A stretch of 64,000 bases of DNA from Actinomycetota bacterium (GCA_020161315.1 JAIUOH010000003.1:47335-111334), one strand, 5' to 3'; positions 9,385 through 18,700 are shown, counted from the stretch's first letter. Notes: generated by a model not told the origin, from the letters alone. Numbers and translations: made by a program.

Positions 9385-9402
9385 CGAAGCAATCGATCAC
9401 GA
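9385..9402. repeat. 18-bp direct repeat, right copy
   Basis: Exact second copy of CGAAGCAATCGATCACGA (first at 7905-7922). Confidence 0.7.
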
Positions 9403-9489
9403 ATCAAGAAGTTTGCGCGCGCCTCGCGTCATATCGTGGTCGTAGACACCCTGACCGACACGCGGATCGGGCGAAGAGAGGATCTGGCG

Positions 9490-9933
9490 ATGGCTGAGAA
9501 GACGAGCGGACCGTCTGCAGAGGAGCGCGCCGCGGTGAAGCAGCGCGCGGCCGAGCTGCGTGCGCAGGAGAAGGCGGGCAAGAGTCGCGCTGCAGGGGAG
9601 CAGGCGATCCAAGGCGCGATTGCTGAGATGGCGGCAGATGACCGTGTGTTGGCCGAAGGGATTCACCGCATCGTCGGCGAGGTCGCCTCGCACCTCATGC
9701 CGAAGACCTGGTACGGGTTTCCGGCGTACTGCAACGAGAACGGCAAGGTCGTGGTCTTCTTCAAGGCCGCCTCGAAGTTCACGACGCGATACGCCACGCT
9801 CGGCTTCGAAGAAGCCGCGCAACTTGACGAGGGGGATCTCTGGCCGACCTCGTATGCACTCATCTCACTGACGCCCGAGACGGAGCGCGTAATTGCTGAG
9901 CAGATTCGGCGGGCTGCCGGTGGGGGTGTTTAG
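9490..9933 (+). CDS. DUF1801-like protein
   Basis: 147 residues. A charged N-terminal helix is followed by a core resembling the DUF1801/YdhG group (MPKTWYGFPAYCNENGKVVVFFKAASKF, read in parts; TRYATLGFEE; LWPTSYALISLTPE). No function is established; some relatives are called iron chaperones. ATG at 9490, preceded by GAGAGGA, was preferred over an upstream in-frame start. This is the last chromosomal gene before the island: the left boundary repeat starts 22 bases after its stop. Its gene converges with the DUF4031 gene on the far side of the island, so the two were probably neighbours before insertion. Confidence 0.75.
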   Translation: MAEKTSGPSAEERAAVKQRAAELRAQEKAGKSRAAGEQAIQGAIAEMAADDRVLAEGIHRIVGEVASHLMPKTWYGFPAYCNENGKVVVFFKAASKFTTRYATLGFEEAAQLDEGDLWPTSYALISLTPETERVIAEQIRRAAGGGV

Positions 9934-9955
9934 TACCCGTCGCTGAGATTCTGGA

Positions 9956-9977
9956 TCAGTTGTTCTTAGTTCGAGTC
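9956..9977. repeat. left attachment-site-like repeat of the island
   Basis: 22 bp matching 37351-37372 at 21 positions. The following bases to 9993 read like the 3' end of a tRNA gene (TTCGAGTC, then GGTACCCCAGCCA), but no matching 5' half exists, so it is a tRNA-like fragment only. Confidence 0.7.
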
Positions 9978-10071
9978 CAGGTACCCCAGCCATAAAAATG
10001 GCGAGATTCCGCGGCTACACAGCCCATCCGCCCACTCCGTAACTGAGCCCGATTCGGGCAGTTTTACCACT

Positions 10072-10086
10072 TTGGTCACCAGAAAC
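10072..10086. repeat. subterminal island repeat, left
   Basis: TTGGTCACCAGAAAC, also at 37211-37225. GGTCACCA occurs once here and three times at the right end, resembling integrase arm-binding sites. Confidence 0.45.
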
Positions 10087-10173
10087 CCTCCCGTCGCCCC
10101 TGTTCTCGGGCGTCTCAGCGGGGGAGTGCCGGGTGCTACCGAACGCTCCTGGTGGGAGAGGTACCTGCCCGGT

Positions 10174-10368
10174 ATGGACTTCCTGCCGCCCCTCGCCCCC
10201 GTTTTCCTCACTCAGCGTGAGGTGGCCGACCTCCTTCGCGTGCCTGTCCGCACCGTCGAGGACTGGCGGCTCACGCGCTCAGGGCCACCGTGGGTGAAGC
10301 TCGGTCGGCATGTCCGCTACGAGCAGGCGGAACTGCTCGTCTGGGTGAAGGAGCATCGCCATGGGTAG
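10174..10368 (+). CDS. excisionase-like small HTH protein
   Basis: 64-residue DNA-binding protein of the excisionase/AlpA (MerR-like winged helix) type: LTQREVADLLRVPVRTVEDW, then KLGRHVRYEQAELLVWV. It overlaps the start of the integrase gene by 8 bp, the usual xis-int layout. ATG at 10174 chosen; the frame is open further upstream but lacks the family signature there. Expected role: directs excision of the island or represses the integrase promoter. Intact, unlike its partner. Confidence 0.8.
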   Translation: MDFLPPLAPVFLTQREVADLLRVPVRTVEDWRLTRSGPPWVKLGRHVRYEQAELLVWVKEHRHG

Positions 10369-11566
10369 GCCCCGCATCCGCGCCGGAGAGGTCGGCACGG
10401 TCCAGATCACGAAGCTTGCGAAAAGCAAGATCCGCGCCCGTGCGAGAGCGCGGGACGATGCCGGAGTGCTCCATCAGATCGTCGCCGTTGCCGCGACCGA
10501 GGAAGCGGCCCGGATCGATCTGCGCCGCAAAGTTGAAGCGCTTAGCACCTCATCGTTCCTCGGACTCGCTGGTGCGAACACGATCGCCGAAGCGTCCGTG
10601 TCATGGCTGGAACAGGTGCGGGCACGAGCGGTCGCGGGGTCGCTGACGTTCTCGACGTACGAGTCGTACTCGGGAACCGTGCGCTGTGTGCTGCTGCCGC
10701 AGTGCGGCGGAATCACACTGGATGCGTTGACGGTGGGGCGGTGCGACCGGATCATCTTGGCGATCATGCTCGACCGCAGCGTCTCCGCTGCCCGCCGTGC
10801 CCGCGCCGTACTTGGTCAGATCTGCGGGTACGCGGTGCGGGATGATGCGATCCCGTTCAACCCGGTGCGGGATGTGCAGCGGCTGCCGCTGCCGGAGAAG
10901 AAGACCTCGATCCTCACGCCCGAGCAGATCGCCGGGATTCGAGAGCTCATGCAGCAGTGGCGCGTGAAGCCCGGCAACGGTCCGCGACCCGACTACCGCG
11001 CGCTCATCGACGGCATGGACATCATGCTCGGCACCTCGGCACGCGTGGGGGAGTGCATCGGCCTGCGACGGTGTGATGTGGATATGACGGTGTCACCGCC
11101 GACGGTGCTCATCGGCGGCACGATCGTGCAGACAAAAGAGCAGGGAATCCATCGGAAGAACTCACCCAAACGCACGAGGCAACGCCGCCGCGTGGCGCTC
11201 CCCGCACTCTCGGCGGGCGCGGTGCGTCGTCGCCTCTCTCTTGCGGGTCAGGGGAAGGAGGCACTGCTGTTCGCGACCAAGAACGGCAACCCCCTCAGCG
11301 TCAGCAACTAAGAACGCCTCCTGCGCTCTTTCGTTGACGACAACCGCGATGCCCTCGAAGAGCTCGGCGTGGAGGTTGATCATTACTCAACGCACATTTA
11401 CCGCCGCACGACTGCCACGCTCGTTGAGCGCGCTGCGGGTCTCACGCTCGCATCGCGTTTGCTTGGGCATGCGAATGAGCAGATCACGAGAACCAGCTAC
11501 GTCGTCAGCGCCGAGGAGGTTGACCCGGTCACTGTCGACGTGCTCGACCAGATCCTGGGAAGTTGA
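10361..11566 (+). pseudogene. island tyrosine integrase, interrupted by an in-frame stop
   Basis: The first 316 residues carry the SAM-like core-binding domain and the first half of the catalytic domain (catalytic Arg in TSARVGECIGLRRCDV). A TAA at 11309-11311 ends the frame after NPLSVSN. The same frame continues without shift to 11566 and holds the rest of the active site: HIYRRT (His/Arg), RLLGHA (His) and the TRTSY tyrosine. One nonsense change therefore explains everything: restored, the protein would be 401 residues, normal for the family. Without the second part there is no tyrosine nucleophile, so the product should be inactive unless the stop is read through. Confidence 0.88.
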
Positions 11567-11584
11567 CTATGCGAAGGAACTCTC

Positions 11585-11613
11585 TTGCTCAGTCAGTATT
11601 TTCGTTATACATT
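11585..11613 (+). promoter_or_regulatory. promoter of the toxin-antitoxin pair
   Basis: TTGCTC (11585-11590), 17-bp spacer, TACATT (11608-11613). The ATG at 11620 follows after 6 bases, so the transcript is probably leaderless. AT-rich sequence here is a likely target for antitoxin autoregulation. Confidence 0.6.
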
Positions 11614-11619
11614 AATGGC

Positions 11620-11883
11620 ATGAGCGAGCGCGAGACGATCAACGGGGTTCCCATCACCGAGGAGCAGATCGCAGCCTGGGCCGCCGAAGCTGAGGCTGGC
11701 TATGACGTTGCGGCGTTGAAGAAGCGTGGTCGCGGACGCCCAGGTCGCGGGGCTGAGCCGTCTCAGGTAGTCGCGCTCCGGCTCACCCTTGAAGAGATCG
11801 CCGCGATCGACGAACGCGCTGAACGTGAGGGCAAGTCGCGCTCAGAAGTCATCCGTGAAGCGCTTCATCTGTTGGCAGCGTGA
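11620..11883 (+). CDS. ribbon-helix-helix (CopG-like) antitoxin
   Basis: 87 residues. The C-terminal half is a ribbon-helix-helix: strand SQVVALRLTLEE, helix AAIDERAEREGK, turn, helix SRSEVIREALHLL. The N-terminal part (residues 1-45, with KKRGRGRPGRG) is basic and probably unstructured, or is the toxin-binding arm. The start at 11620 fits a leaderless promoter. Its stop overlaps the start of the next gene by GTGA, typical of toxin-antitoxin operons. Unusually, order and overlap place the putative antitoxin first, whereas BrnTA pairs often have the toxin first. Confidence 0.8.
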   Translation: MSERETINGVPITEEQIAAWAAEAEAGYDVAALKKRGRGRPGRGAEPSQVVALRLTLEEIAAIDERAEREGKSRSEVIREALHLLAA

Positions 11884-12119
11884 ACGTTCACGACTCGGCG
11901 TTGAAGCACGGCGTTCTCCGTGAAGACGCGATTCAAGCGGCGATGTGGGCGGTATGGATCGAAGATCTCGATGGGGACAGCCCGGCACGGCAGTTGCGGC
12001 TCGGTTTCGACACTCGTGGTCGGCTCTTGGAGACGGTCGTTCTCGCCTTCGACAGTGGCAATGAGTTGGTGATCCACGCGATGAAAGCTCGACCGCAGAT
12101 GATCGACCTGCTGCCCTAA
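11880..12119 (+). CDS. BrnT-like toxin candidate
   Basis: 79 residues, GTG start overlapping the antitoxin stop. The pattern of an N-terminal helix (HDSALKHGVLREDAIQAAM), the segment WIEDLDGDSPARQLRLGFD, and the C-terminal strands LLETVVLAFDSGNELVIHAMKARP resembles small BrnT/RelE-fold RNase toxins paired with RHH proteins. I see the family resemblance and the coupling; ribonuclease activity is inferred. It ends with a 4-bp tail-to-tail overlap with the next, opposite gene. Confidence 0.65.
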   Translation: MNVHDSALKHGVLREDAIQAAMWAVWIEDLDGDSPARQLRLGFDTRGRLLETVVLAFDSGNELVIHAMKARPQMIDLLP

Positions 12120-12376
12120 TCGGATACCTCGTTCAGTATTCGTGCGAGTACTTGCCGTTGCTGCGGTGTGCAGTCGTTGATGCCCTTCTTCTCAACAGTG
12201 AGCGCCCACCAGAGTGTCTGCTCGATGCCGCAATCGCCGCAGGTACGCGGGGACACCACACCCCACGCGCCCATCCGAGGCGGAAAATCCCATCCCGCTT
12301 CGAAGGCTTCCTCGGAGGTCAGCATTGCGGTCGTGCCGCACGCCTCGCACCAGTGCTCGAATCGCTCTTCGTTCAT
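12116..12376 (-). CDS. small zinc-ribbon-like protein, unknown function
   Basis: About 86 residues if started at ATG 12376 (an in-frame ATG at 12406 also exists). Two Cys pairs, CEACG near the N-terminus and CGDCG about 35 residues later, suggest a zinc ribbon. Trp residues (WGVVSPRT, LWWALT) follow. No catalytic motif. It is alone, in an otherwise sparsely coded part of the island. I do not recognise a named family. Confidence 0.55.
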   Translation of the reverse strand: MNEERFEHWCEACGTTAMLTSEEAFEAGWDFPPRMGAWGVVSPRTCGDCGIEQTLWWALTVEKKGINDCTPQQRQVLARILNEVSD

Positions 12377-12633
12377 GGCGTTGAGGGTAGCTCTGACGTC
12401 CGACAACCACGGCTGCGTTGTATCGAGTTCAGTCAGGGCTATTCGGGAAATCCGCTTGCTACAACGGCGGTTGAACAGGGCATCTTCCTGAACATGAGAT
12501 GGGCTGCATACCTATCGAGTGGAGGAGCACTCTCGGAAAGGAGGAATGGGGCTCCGTAGTCGTGCTGGGAGTTATCGCGCCTGCGCGTGTCATGAAGACG
12601 CTCAGAAGTAGCTGCGGTGTCGAGAATTTGTGG

Positions 12634-12671
12634 TTGACGTTCCATCGGAACAGAGCTAAGGTTCTGGAACC
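12634..12671 (+). promoter_or_regulatory. orphan promoter with two palindromic operators
   Basis: TTGACG (12634-12639), 17-bp spacer, TAAGGT (12657-12662). Two palindromes overlap it: GTTCCATCGGAAC (12639-12651) in the spacer and GGTTCTGGAACC (12660-12671) over the -10. No convincing gene follows on this strand until 13186. The interval 12407-12633 shows nothing else. Confidence 0.45.
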
Positions 12672-12720
12672 GCCACCGGTTCAGGCCGCCCAGATCCACG
12701 ATTTTTCTAGGAGATGGGGT

Positions 12721-12806
12721 GGTGGTGCCGATTCGGCACCACCGTAAAGTCTCAAATTATGGCCTTCGGCGGAACACGGAGCGGGTGTGCCGAATCGGCA
12801 CCCCGC
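12721..12806. repeat. two copies of a palindrome, GTGCCGAWTCGGCAC
   Basis: Perfect 23-bp palindrome at 12721-12743 and a related one (single bulge) at 12781-12806. They share the 15-bp core at 12725-12739 and 12787-12801, 62 bp apart. Neither is followed by a T-tract, so protein-binding sites or RNA hairpins are more likely than terminators. Confidence 0.6.
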
Positions 12807-12888
12807 TAGGTTCAAGATTCACTTGCTGGCGCGCCAAATTCTTCCTGTGCGCATCCCGAGAATGTGCAGCTTCGCCAACGCTGGCTTC

Positions 12889-13068
12889 TCATGCCGTTAC
12901 CCGCCAGCAGCCGACTTCTTCGTAGACGGAGTTACGGATCGAATCGCTCGTCTCCGCCGTGAGGTCATAGTGGCTCAGGTTTCCGGCCCAGTACCGCAGG
13001 ATCCTCCCCAACTCGGCATCCTGGGGCTGAGGGAGTGCATCGAGGTCGATCTCGAGATGGAACCGCAT
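12889..13068 (-). CDS. 59-residue conserved-looking protein, unknown function
   Basis: Minus-strand reading frame with ATG at 13068, an AGGA ribosome site 7 bases upstream and strong GC third-position bias. The product begins MRFHLEIDLDALPQ and contains AELGRILRYWAGNL and SDSIRNSVYEEVGCWRV. I recall short actinobacterial proteins with this shape and RYWAGNL-like core, but no function. It is divergent from the damaged MerR-type gene and may be its target or partner. Missed easily because it is under 60 codons. Confidence 0.6.
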   Translation of the reverse strand: MRFHLEIDLDALPQPQDAELGRILRYWAGNLSHYDLTAETSDSIRNSVYEEVGCWRVTA

Positions 13069-13101
13069 GGCGTCGTCCTTTCGTGCGTGGAACCCGTTCC
13101 C

Positions 13102-13132
13102 TTCGACTGTGACATTGAGGTGCTTCTATAAA
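13102..13132 (+). promoter_or_regulatory. long-spacer promoter of the MerR-type gene
   Basis: TTCGAC (13102-13107), 19-bp spacer, TATAAA (13127-13132). The overlong spacer is characteristic of MerR-controlled promoters, implying autoregulation. Confidence 0.5.
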
Positions 13133-13185
13133 CTTGGCATGAGCAACTCCGTGGCGCTCGTGAGGTGCGACGGGATGGAGGTGGC

Positions 13186-13888
13186 ATGCGTCCCGTCGAT
13201 CTTGCCTGCGCCGCGCAGGTCACGCCGCAGACTGTGCGGAACCTCGAAGCGCAGAATGTGCTCCCCGCTGCCCAGCGCACCGCGAGGGACCACCGCAGAT
13301 ACGGTCCGACGCACCTGAGCGCGCTCCATGCCTATTGAGCACTCACCCGCGCATGGTGCACCGACCGCGCGCAGCATCATGGTCGCGATCACTGCAGGAG
13401 ACATTGCAACCGGGATTGCAGAGGTGGACGCAGCGCACGCCGTCCTACAAGCTCAGCGGGAGGAACTCGATGACCTTGCACTCGCGCTGCAGACGATCGG
13501 ACACGAGCAACCTCGTGTACAGACTGCGACGGATCGCGTGAGCATCGGCGAACTCGCGGAGATGCTCGGCGTGCGAACTTCAGCACTGCGGGTCTGGGAA
13601 GCGGCAGGTCTCCTCAGGTCCATGCGTGACGGTGCTCACGGGTATCGCGAGTACACCGAAGTGCAGGTTCAGGCTGCTCGCGTCATCCATCTGCTTCGAC
13701 AGGGCGGCTACCTCTTCGACCACATTCGCCCGGTCATCGCCGCCCTCAACGGGGCCGGATCAACAGAAGCTCTAACGGCCGCGATCACCGAACGCCGCGA
13801 AGCTCTCAACCAGCGCTCCCGCCACGCGCTCCACGCCGCCGGGCTTGTCCACGCATACCTTGAGGACCTCGAGAGCGCTGAAGCGTAA
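13186..13888 (+). pseudogene. double-domain MerR-family regulator (TioE-like), with nonsense and frameshift lesions
   Basis: From ATG 13186 (GGAGG just upstream) the frame reads a MerR HTH (RPVDLACAAQVTPQTVRNLE, then DHRRYGPTHLSALHAY) and meets TGA at 13336-13338, where CGA (Arg) would be expected. About 20 bases later the homology continues in the next frame (HGAPTARSIMVAITAGD) to 13888. That second part includes another complete MerR HTH (VSIGELAEMLGVRTSALRVWE) and a coiled C-terminus. Two MerR-like HTHs in one protein fit the TioE type. The second half has its own ATG at 13328 and could still make a 186-residue DNA-binding protein. Confidence 0.7.
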
Positions 13889-14287
13889 CCGCTGGCGGGG
13901 GAGTGACGCAGGCGGCACGTCGCCGTCGCCGGGAAAGATGCTCCGCTGCCCCGTCCCCGGCGACGTGCCGCGCCGATGCCCCGTCTGGGAACACACGGCA
14001 GACCTCATCTTCCGTCGCGACACAGAGGCACCTGTGCCCGTTTGCCTGCAGATGTACCTTCGCGGCGTCGGAACGACCGTCGGCGACGGAAAGCTGCTGA
14101 GATTCCAGCCAGCGTTTCTCCCGCACACGATCGGCAATCAACGAATGCGTAGGCATTATCGTCGCAGAAATTACAGACCGAACAACACCGAGGCGTGTCC
14201 TGGCACAAGTCCATGCTGAAAGTGTTTGTTGCCCGGTAGGATCGGAGTAAACCGGTGAAACCCGGCTAACACCTGATTGGAGGCCTG
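13889..14287. other. 399-bp gap without a confident gene
   Basis: Frames are open on both strands (Cys-rich on the minus strand near 14214, Arg-rich on the plus), but none has a convincing start, codon bias and family match together. Probably decayed coding sequence plus the BREX promoter region: TAGGAT at 14237-14242 is a possible -10, with no clear -35. Confidence 0.4.
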
Positions 14288-14488
14288 ATGTCTGAGCCGT
14301 GGCTGTCCGCAGACGACATCGCCGCCCACCTCGGAGTCACCAAAGACACCGTCTACACCTGGATCGCCGAGAAGTCCATGCCCGCCCACAAGGTCGGGCG
14401 CCTCTGGAAGTTCCAAGCCAGCGAGATCGACGACTGGGTGCGAAGAGGCGGCGCAGCGGCCGATTCCGATCCATCCCCACCCGGATGA
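14288..14488 (+). CDS. small HTH protein at the head of the BREX operon
   Basis: 66 residues: an excisionase/MerR-type winged helix (WLSADDIAAHLGVTKDTVYTW, then KVGRLWKFQASEIDDWV) and a short polar tail. Good ribosome site (GGAGG, 4 bases from ATG). It is the first gene of the BREX cluster, 90 bp before brxA in the same direction. Proteins of this type often lead BREX and restriction operons, so a regulatory role is inferred; it is not BrxR (WYL type). Confidence 0.8.
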   Translation: MSEPWLSADDIAAHLGVTKDTVYTWIAEKSMPAHKVGRLWKFQASEIDDWVRRGGAAADSDPSPPG

Positions 14489-14578
14489 GCACTTTGCTCA
14501 CTTTGAGCCGTCCCTGACCTTTTGTCGGTGGCACCCCATATCCTGATCCACTGCCCAAAATCCGGAAGGAGGAACCAG

Positions 14579-15199
14579 ATGAGCACCACGTCTCAGAAGC
14601 ACGACCGCTACGCGCTGTCCTTCACCAGCGGTGCCCTCCTAACCCGGGAGGCGGTGATCGCCGCGCCGCTCTTCCTGGAAGTTCGTGACTGGAACATGGT
14701 CCGTGATCGGCTCCGCGCAGAGAACCTGCTCCAGGCTCGAACGGCTTCATCGGGGTTCCGGCTGGCGCGCGAGGTGGCCCAGCGCTTGGCAGTGCTCACG
14801 GACGCCGAACTGGACCTGCTGCAAGACGCAAGCCCCAGCGAACGAGGTCACCTGATGTGGGTTGCAGCATGCCGTCACTACGCGCTCATTGGCGACTTCG
14901 CGGAAGAGATCGTGCGCGAGCGTTTCCTCCTGCTCACTCCCACCTTGGGCTACGAAGACTTCGACAGCTTCGTTCGCGGGAAGGCGCTGTGGCACCCCGA
15001 GCTCGCAGAGGTGAAGGACTCGACGTTGCAGAAGCTCCGGTCGACCGTGTTCCGCATGCTGACCGAGGCTGGACTGCTTGCAGGCGGCGAGATCGTCAAC
15101 GCGGCCTTGTCAGAGCGTGTTCGGGACGCACTCGACGCTCAGCTACCAAGTGACCTCCGCTACGTCCCGGCGCGCGACAGCAAGGAGGTCTCGTTGTGA
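14579..15199 (+). CDS. brxA: BrxA (DUF1819), BREX type 1
   Basis: 206 residues, normal for BrxA, a small DNA-binding protein of BREX-1. Family features: YALSFTSGALLTREAVIAA at the N-terminus, then VRDRLRAENLLQARTASS, WVAACRHYALIGDFAEEIVRER in the middle, and DSTLQKLRSTVFRMLTEAGLL towards the end. ATG 14579 follows GGAGGA; an upstream TTG was rejected. Its stop overlaps the brxB start, showing coupling. Confidence 0.92.
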   Translation: MSTTSQKHDRYALSFTSGALLTREAVIAAPLFLEVRDWNMVRDRLRAENLLQARTASSGFRLAREVAQRLAVLTDAELDLLQDASPSERGHLMWVAACRHYALIGDFAEEIVRERFLLLTPTLGYEDFDSFVRGKALWHPELAEVKDSTLQKLRSTVFRMLTEAGLLAGGEIVNAALSERVRDALDAQLPSDLRYVPARDSKEVSL

Positions 15200-15795
15200 T
15201 GCCCCATGAACTTTCCCGCCAGGAGGAGCATCTGTTCGCGGTGCTCAGCGGCGAGCGCTTCCTGAAGATGGAGGGCTTGTCGAACGAGGTCCCATTCTTC
15301 ATCTACCCCTACGAGCCGGAGCACGCGCTCGATGTGGCGAAGGCGAAGAAGCGGGTCAAGAACCGCCTGGCCGGCAAGGGCATCGAGGTGCGCGAGATCA
15401 ACCTCTACGATCTGTCTGTCGACGTCATCAAGCAGCGCGGCGACTGGGACGAGGTGCTTGAGGTTGAGCTCGAATTGGACAAGGCCGAGTTCACGGAGAT
15501 GCTGCAGTCGATGCTCAACCCGCAGCAGCACCTGGCTCCTGTGATCCGAGAACTGCTTGCAGACGGTGAGTTCGACATCGTGTTCCTGACCGGGATCGGC
15601 GAGGTCTTCCCCTATATCCGGTCTCACAACGTGCTCAACAACTTGCAGAGCGTTGTGGTGGGCCGGCCGATGCTCATGTTCTTCCCTGGCCGCTACGAGC
15701 AGTCCAACACGCTCGGCTCATCGCTGGTGCTGTTCGGCAGGTTGAAGGACGACCAGTACTACCGCGCCAAGAACATTCTGGAACAGGAACCGTGA
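15196..15795 (+). CDS. brxB: BrxB (DUF1788), BREX type 1
   Basis: 199 residues, full length. Characteristic stretches: GERFLKMEGLSNEVPFFIYPY at the N-terminus (partly shown), LAGKGIEVREINLYDLSVD, FLTGIGEVFPYIRSHNVLNNL, and a C-terminal RPMLMFFPGRYEQ. BrxB is required for BREX-1 defence and associates with the BrxC/PglZ/PglX machinery. The GTG start at 15196 overlaps the brxA stop; ATG at 15199 is an alternative. It overlaps brxC by GTGA. Confidence 0.92.
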   Translation: MMPHELSRQEEHLFAVLSGERFLKMEGLSNEVPFFIYPYEPEHALDVAKAKKRVKNRLAGKGIEVREINLYDLSVDVIKQRGDWDEVLEVELELDKAEFTEMLQSMLNPQQHLAPVIRELLADGEFDIVFLTGIGEVFPYIRSHNVLNNLQSVVVGRPMLMFFPGRYEQSNTLGSSLVLFGRLKDDQYYRAKNILEQEP

Positions 15796-18700
15796 CCGTT
15801 ATGCAGCTCACCGAGATTTTCGCTAAGGATGTCCAGCGGCCCATCGAGGGCGTCATCAAGGCCGACGACGTCGCACACCTTGGCACCGAGGTCGACGAGT
15901 ACGTCCTGACCAACGAGGCCGCCAAGGGGCTGGAGTTGCTGCTTGAGGCGTACACGGATTACACCAACGCAAACGGCGTGTGGATTTCGGGCTTCTTCGG
16001 CTCCGGTAAGTCGCACCTGTTGAAGATGCTCGCGCATCTTCTCGGCGATGTGGAGGGCGACGACTTCCCCCGCGAGCCTGTGTCGGAGAGCTTCCGTGCC
16101 AAGGCGACCGATGCGTTCTTGCCACCACTACTCGACAAGGCCGACCGCATCCCGGCGAGGAGCCTGTTGTTCAACATCGACCAGAAGGCGACTCTGATCA
16201 GCAAGGATCAGACCGACGCCCTGCTACGCGTGTTCGTGAAGGTCTTCGACGAGTCCCGCGGCTACTACGGCGACCAAGGTCACATCGCCCGCTTCGAGCG
16301 GCAGCTCGACGACGAGGGCCAGCTCGACGCCTTCAAAGACGCCTTCTTAGCGGTGTCGGGCCGGGACTGGGTGGAGCGTCGGCCGAGCTTCGGGCTTCCG
16401 ACCGTGCGTGGCCAGGTCAACGAGGCATACGCACAGATCAACGGGTTGGACGCGACTACCGCGCCCGACATCCTGAAGACCTATCAGGACACCTATTCGG
16501 TGTCGATCGAGGACTTCGCCGACGAGGTGCGGGCCTGGCTGGACAAGCAGCCTGCCGGCTACCGGCTCAACTTCTTCGTCGATGAGGTCGGGCAGTTCAT
16601 CGGCTCCAACACGCACCTGATGCTGAACCTTCAGACGATCGCCGAGTCGCTGAACACGAAGTGCGGCGGGCGGGCCTGGGTGTTCGTGACCTCGCAGGAG
16701 GACATGGACAAGGTCGTCGGCGACCGCACCAAGCAGCAGGGCAACGACTTCTCGAAGATTCAAGCGCGGTTCAAGACCCGTGTGAAACTCACTTCCGCCG
16801 ACGTGGAAGAGGTCATCCGCAAGCGCCTGCTGGAGAAGAACGACAAGGGCACTCAGGTGCTCGACGCGGTCTATGCGCAGGAGTCAGCGAACTTCAAGAC
16901 ACTGTTCGACTTCGTTGATGGCGCCAAGACCTACCGAAACTTCACCGACGAAGCCCACTTCGTCGGCACCTACCCGTTCGTGAGCTATCAGTTCCCGCTG
17001 TTCCAGGCCGCGATCGAAGGCATCTCCGACCACAACGTGTTCGAGGGCCGCAACAGCTCCGTCGGTGAACGCTCCATGCTCGGGGTTGTCCAGCAGGTCG
17101 CCAAGGACATCGGCAATGTCGAGGTCGGGTCGCTGGCGACCTTCGACGCGATGTTCGCTGGCATTCGCGCATCGTTGAAGTCCGCAGCACAGCGCTCGAT
17201 CGACCGCGCCGAACGTGACCTCCCCGACAGCGGCTCACCGGTCACCAAGCTCGCGGTGCGGCTACTCAAGGCGCTCTTCCTGGTCAAGTACGTCGAGAGC
17301 TTCCACGCCACCCCGCGCAACCTGACCGTGCTGGTCTACGACCGATTCGGGCTCGATCTGCCAGCGTTATCCAAGCAGGTCCAGGAAGCGCTGACGCTGC
17401 TGGAGACACAGACCTATGTGCAGCGCAACGGCAACGTCTACGAGTACCTGACGAACGAAGAGCAGGTGATTGAGGAGGAGATCAAGAACGTCGAGATCGA
17501 CTCCTCCGAGGTCTCCACCCGGCTGAACAAGATTCTGTCCGGCGATGTCGTCAAGACCTCGAAGCTCCGCTACGCCAAGAACGGGCAGGACTTCCCGTTC
17601 GGGTACAAGCTCGACGACCAGGCATTCGGCCAGCAGCGCGAGCTCTCGCTGCACTTCATCACTCCCGAGTACCCGTACGGTCCAGAAGAGATTCGGATGC
17701 ACTCGGCAGGCAAGGACGAGCTTCGTGTGGTCCTCGCGCCTGATGACCGGCTGCTGGCCGACCTACGGCTGCTGATCAAGACCGAAAAGTACACCAAACG
17801 CAAGCAGACCAGTTCGCTGTCACCTGTCGAGGAGCAGATTCTGCGGGCCAAGGCGACTCAGAACGCTCAGCGTGAGAAGGAACTTGTCGAGCGCATCCGA
17901 CGGGCTGCGGGACGAGCCGACCTCGTGATCAATGCCGCAGACGTCACAGTGGCGTCGCAGGATGCGGTCACGCGAATCACCGACGGATTCCAAGACCTCA
18001 TCGCCCGGACCTACACCCAACTGAGCCTCCTTGACGGGCGCATCTACTCCGAACAGCAGATTGCCGGGTTCGCGAACCCCGACCAGCCCACGTTGTTGGA
18101 CGGCACCGCGATCAACGACGCCTCGATCCATGCGCTCGCAGCGCCGGCAGACGAAGTGCTGTCGTACCTGCTCCAGCGTGACCGGCTCGGCGAGCAGGTC
18201 ACCGTCAAGAAGATCGTCGAACACTTCCAGGCCAAGCCTTACGGCTGGGATCTGGCCTCTATCGAATGCGTCACAGCCTGGCTCGTCGGCACCTCGAAGA
18301 TCACCCTCACTGTCGACTCGAATATCCTCAAGCGCAGCGAAGTCGCCTCCGCACTGCGCAACACACAGAAGCACTCCCACACCGTCGTCGCCCCACAGAA
18401 GACCTTCGACCAACGAAAGATTGCGGCACTGCGTGCGTTCTGCACGGACTTCTTCGACGAACCTGCTGTGCCGAAAGACCCGCTCGAACTTGCCCGGCAC
18501 ACCAGCGAACGCCTCCGGGCAAAATGCGAGGAACTCAAGGCGCGAGTCAGCGGCTCAAAGTACCCATTCGTGATTCAGCTCGAAGCGCCGATCGTGCTGC
18601 TGGAGTCCGTCGTTGGCAAACCCGACGACTGGTACCTGACTGACTTCGCGATCGCCGACGATCTGCTCGATGTGAAGAGCGACCTCATCGACCCCATTCA

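Noticed and set aside
9918-9993. Complete tRNA gene at the left island end
   Set aside because: Only T-loop and 3'-CCA-like sequence are present; there is no acceptor 5' strand, D-arm or anticodon arm, and the T-stem has mismatches.
12439-12747. Short frames on both strands in the gap after the zinc-ribbon gene
   Set aside because: No ribosome sites, no codon bias and no family match; palindromes explain the structure better.
13806-14219. Cys-rich or Arg-rich frames between the MerR-type gene and the BREX operon
   Set aside because: Open on both strands simultaneously, with no convincing start or homology; kept only as an uncharacterised gap.
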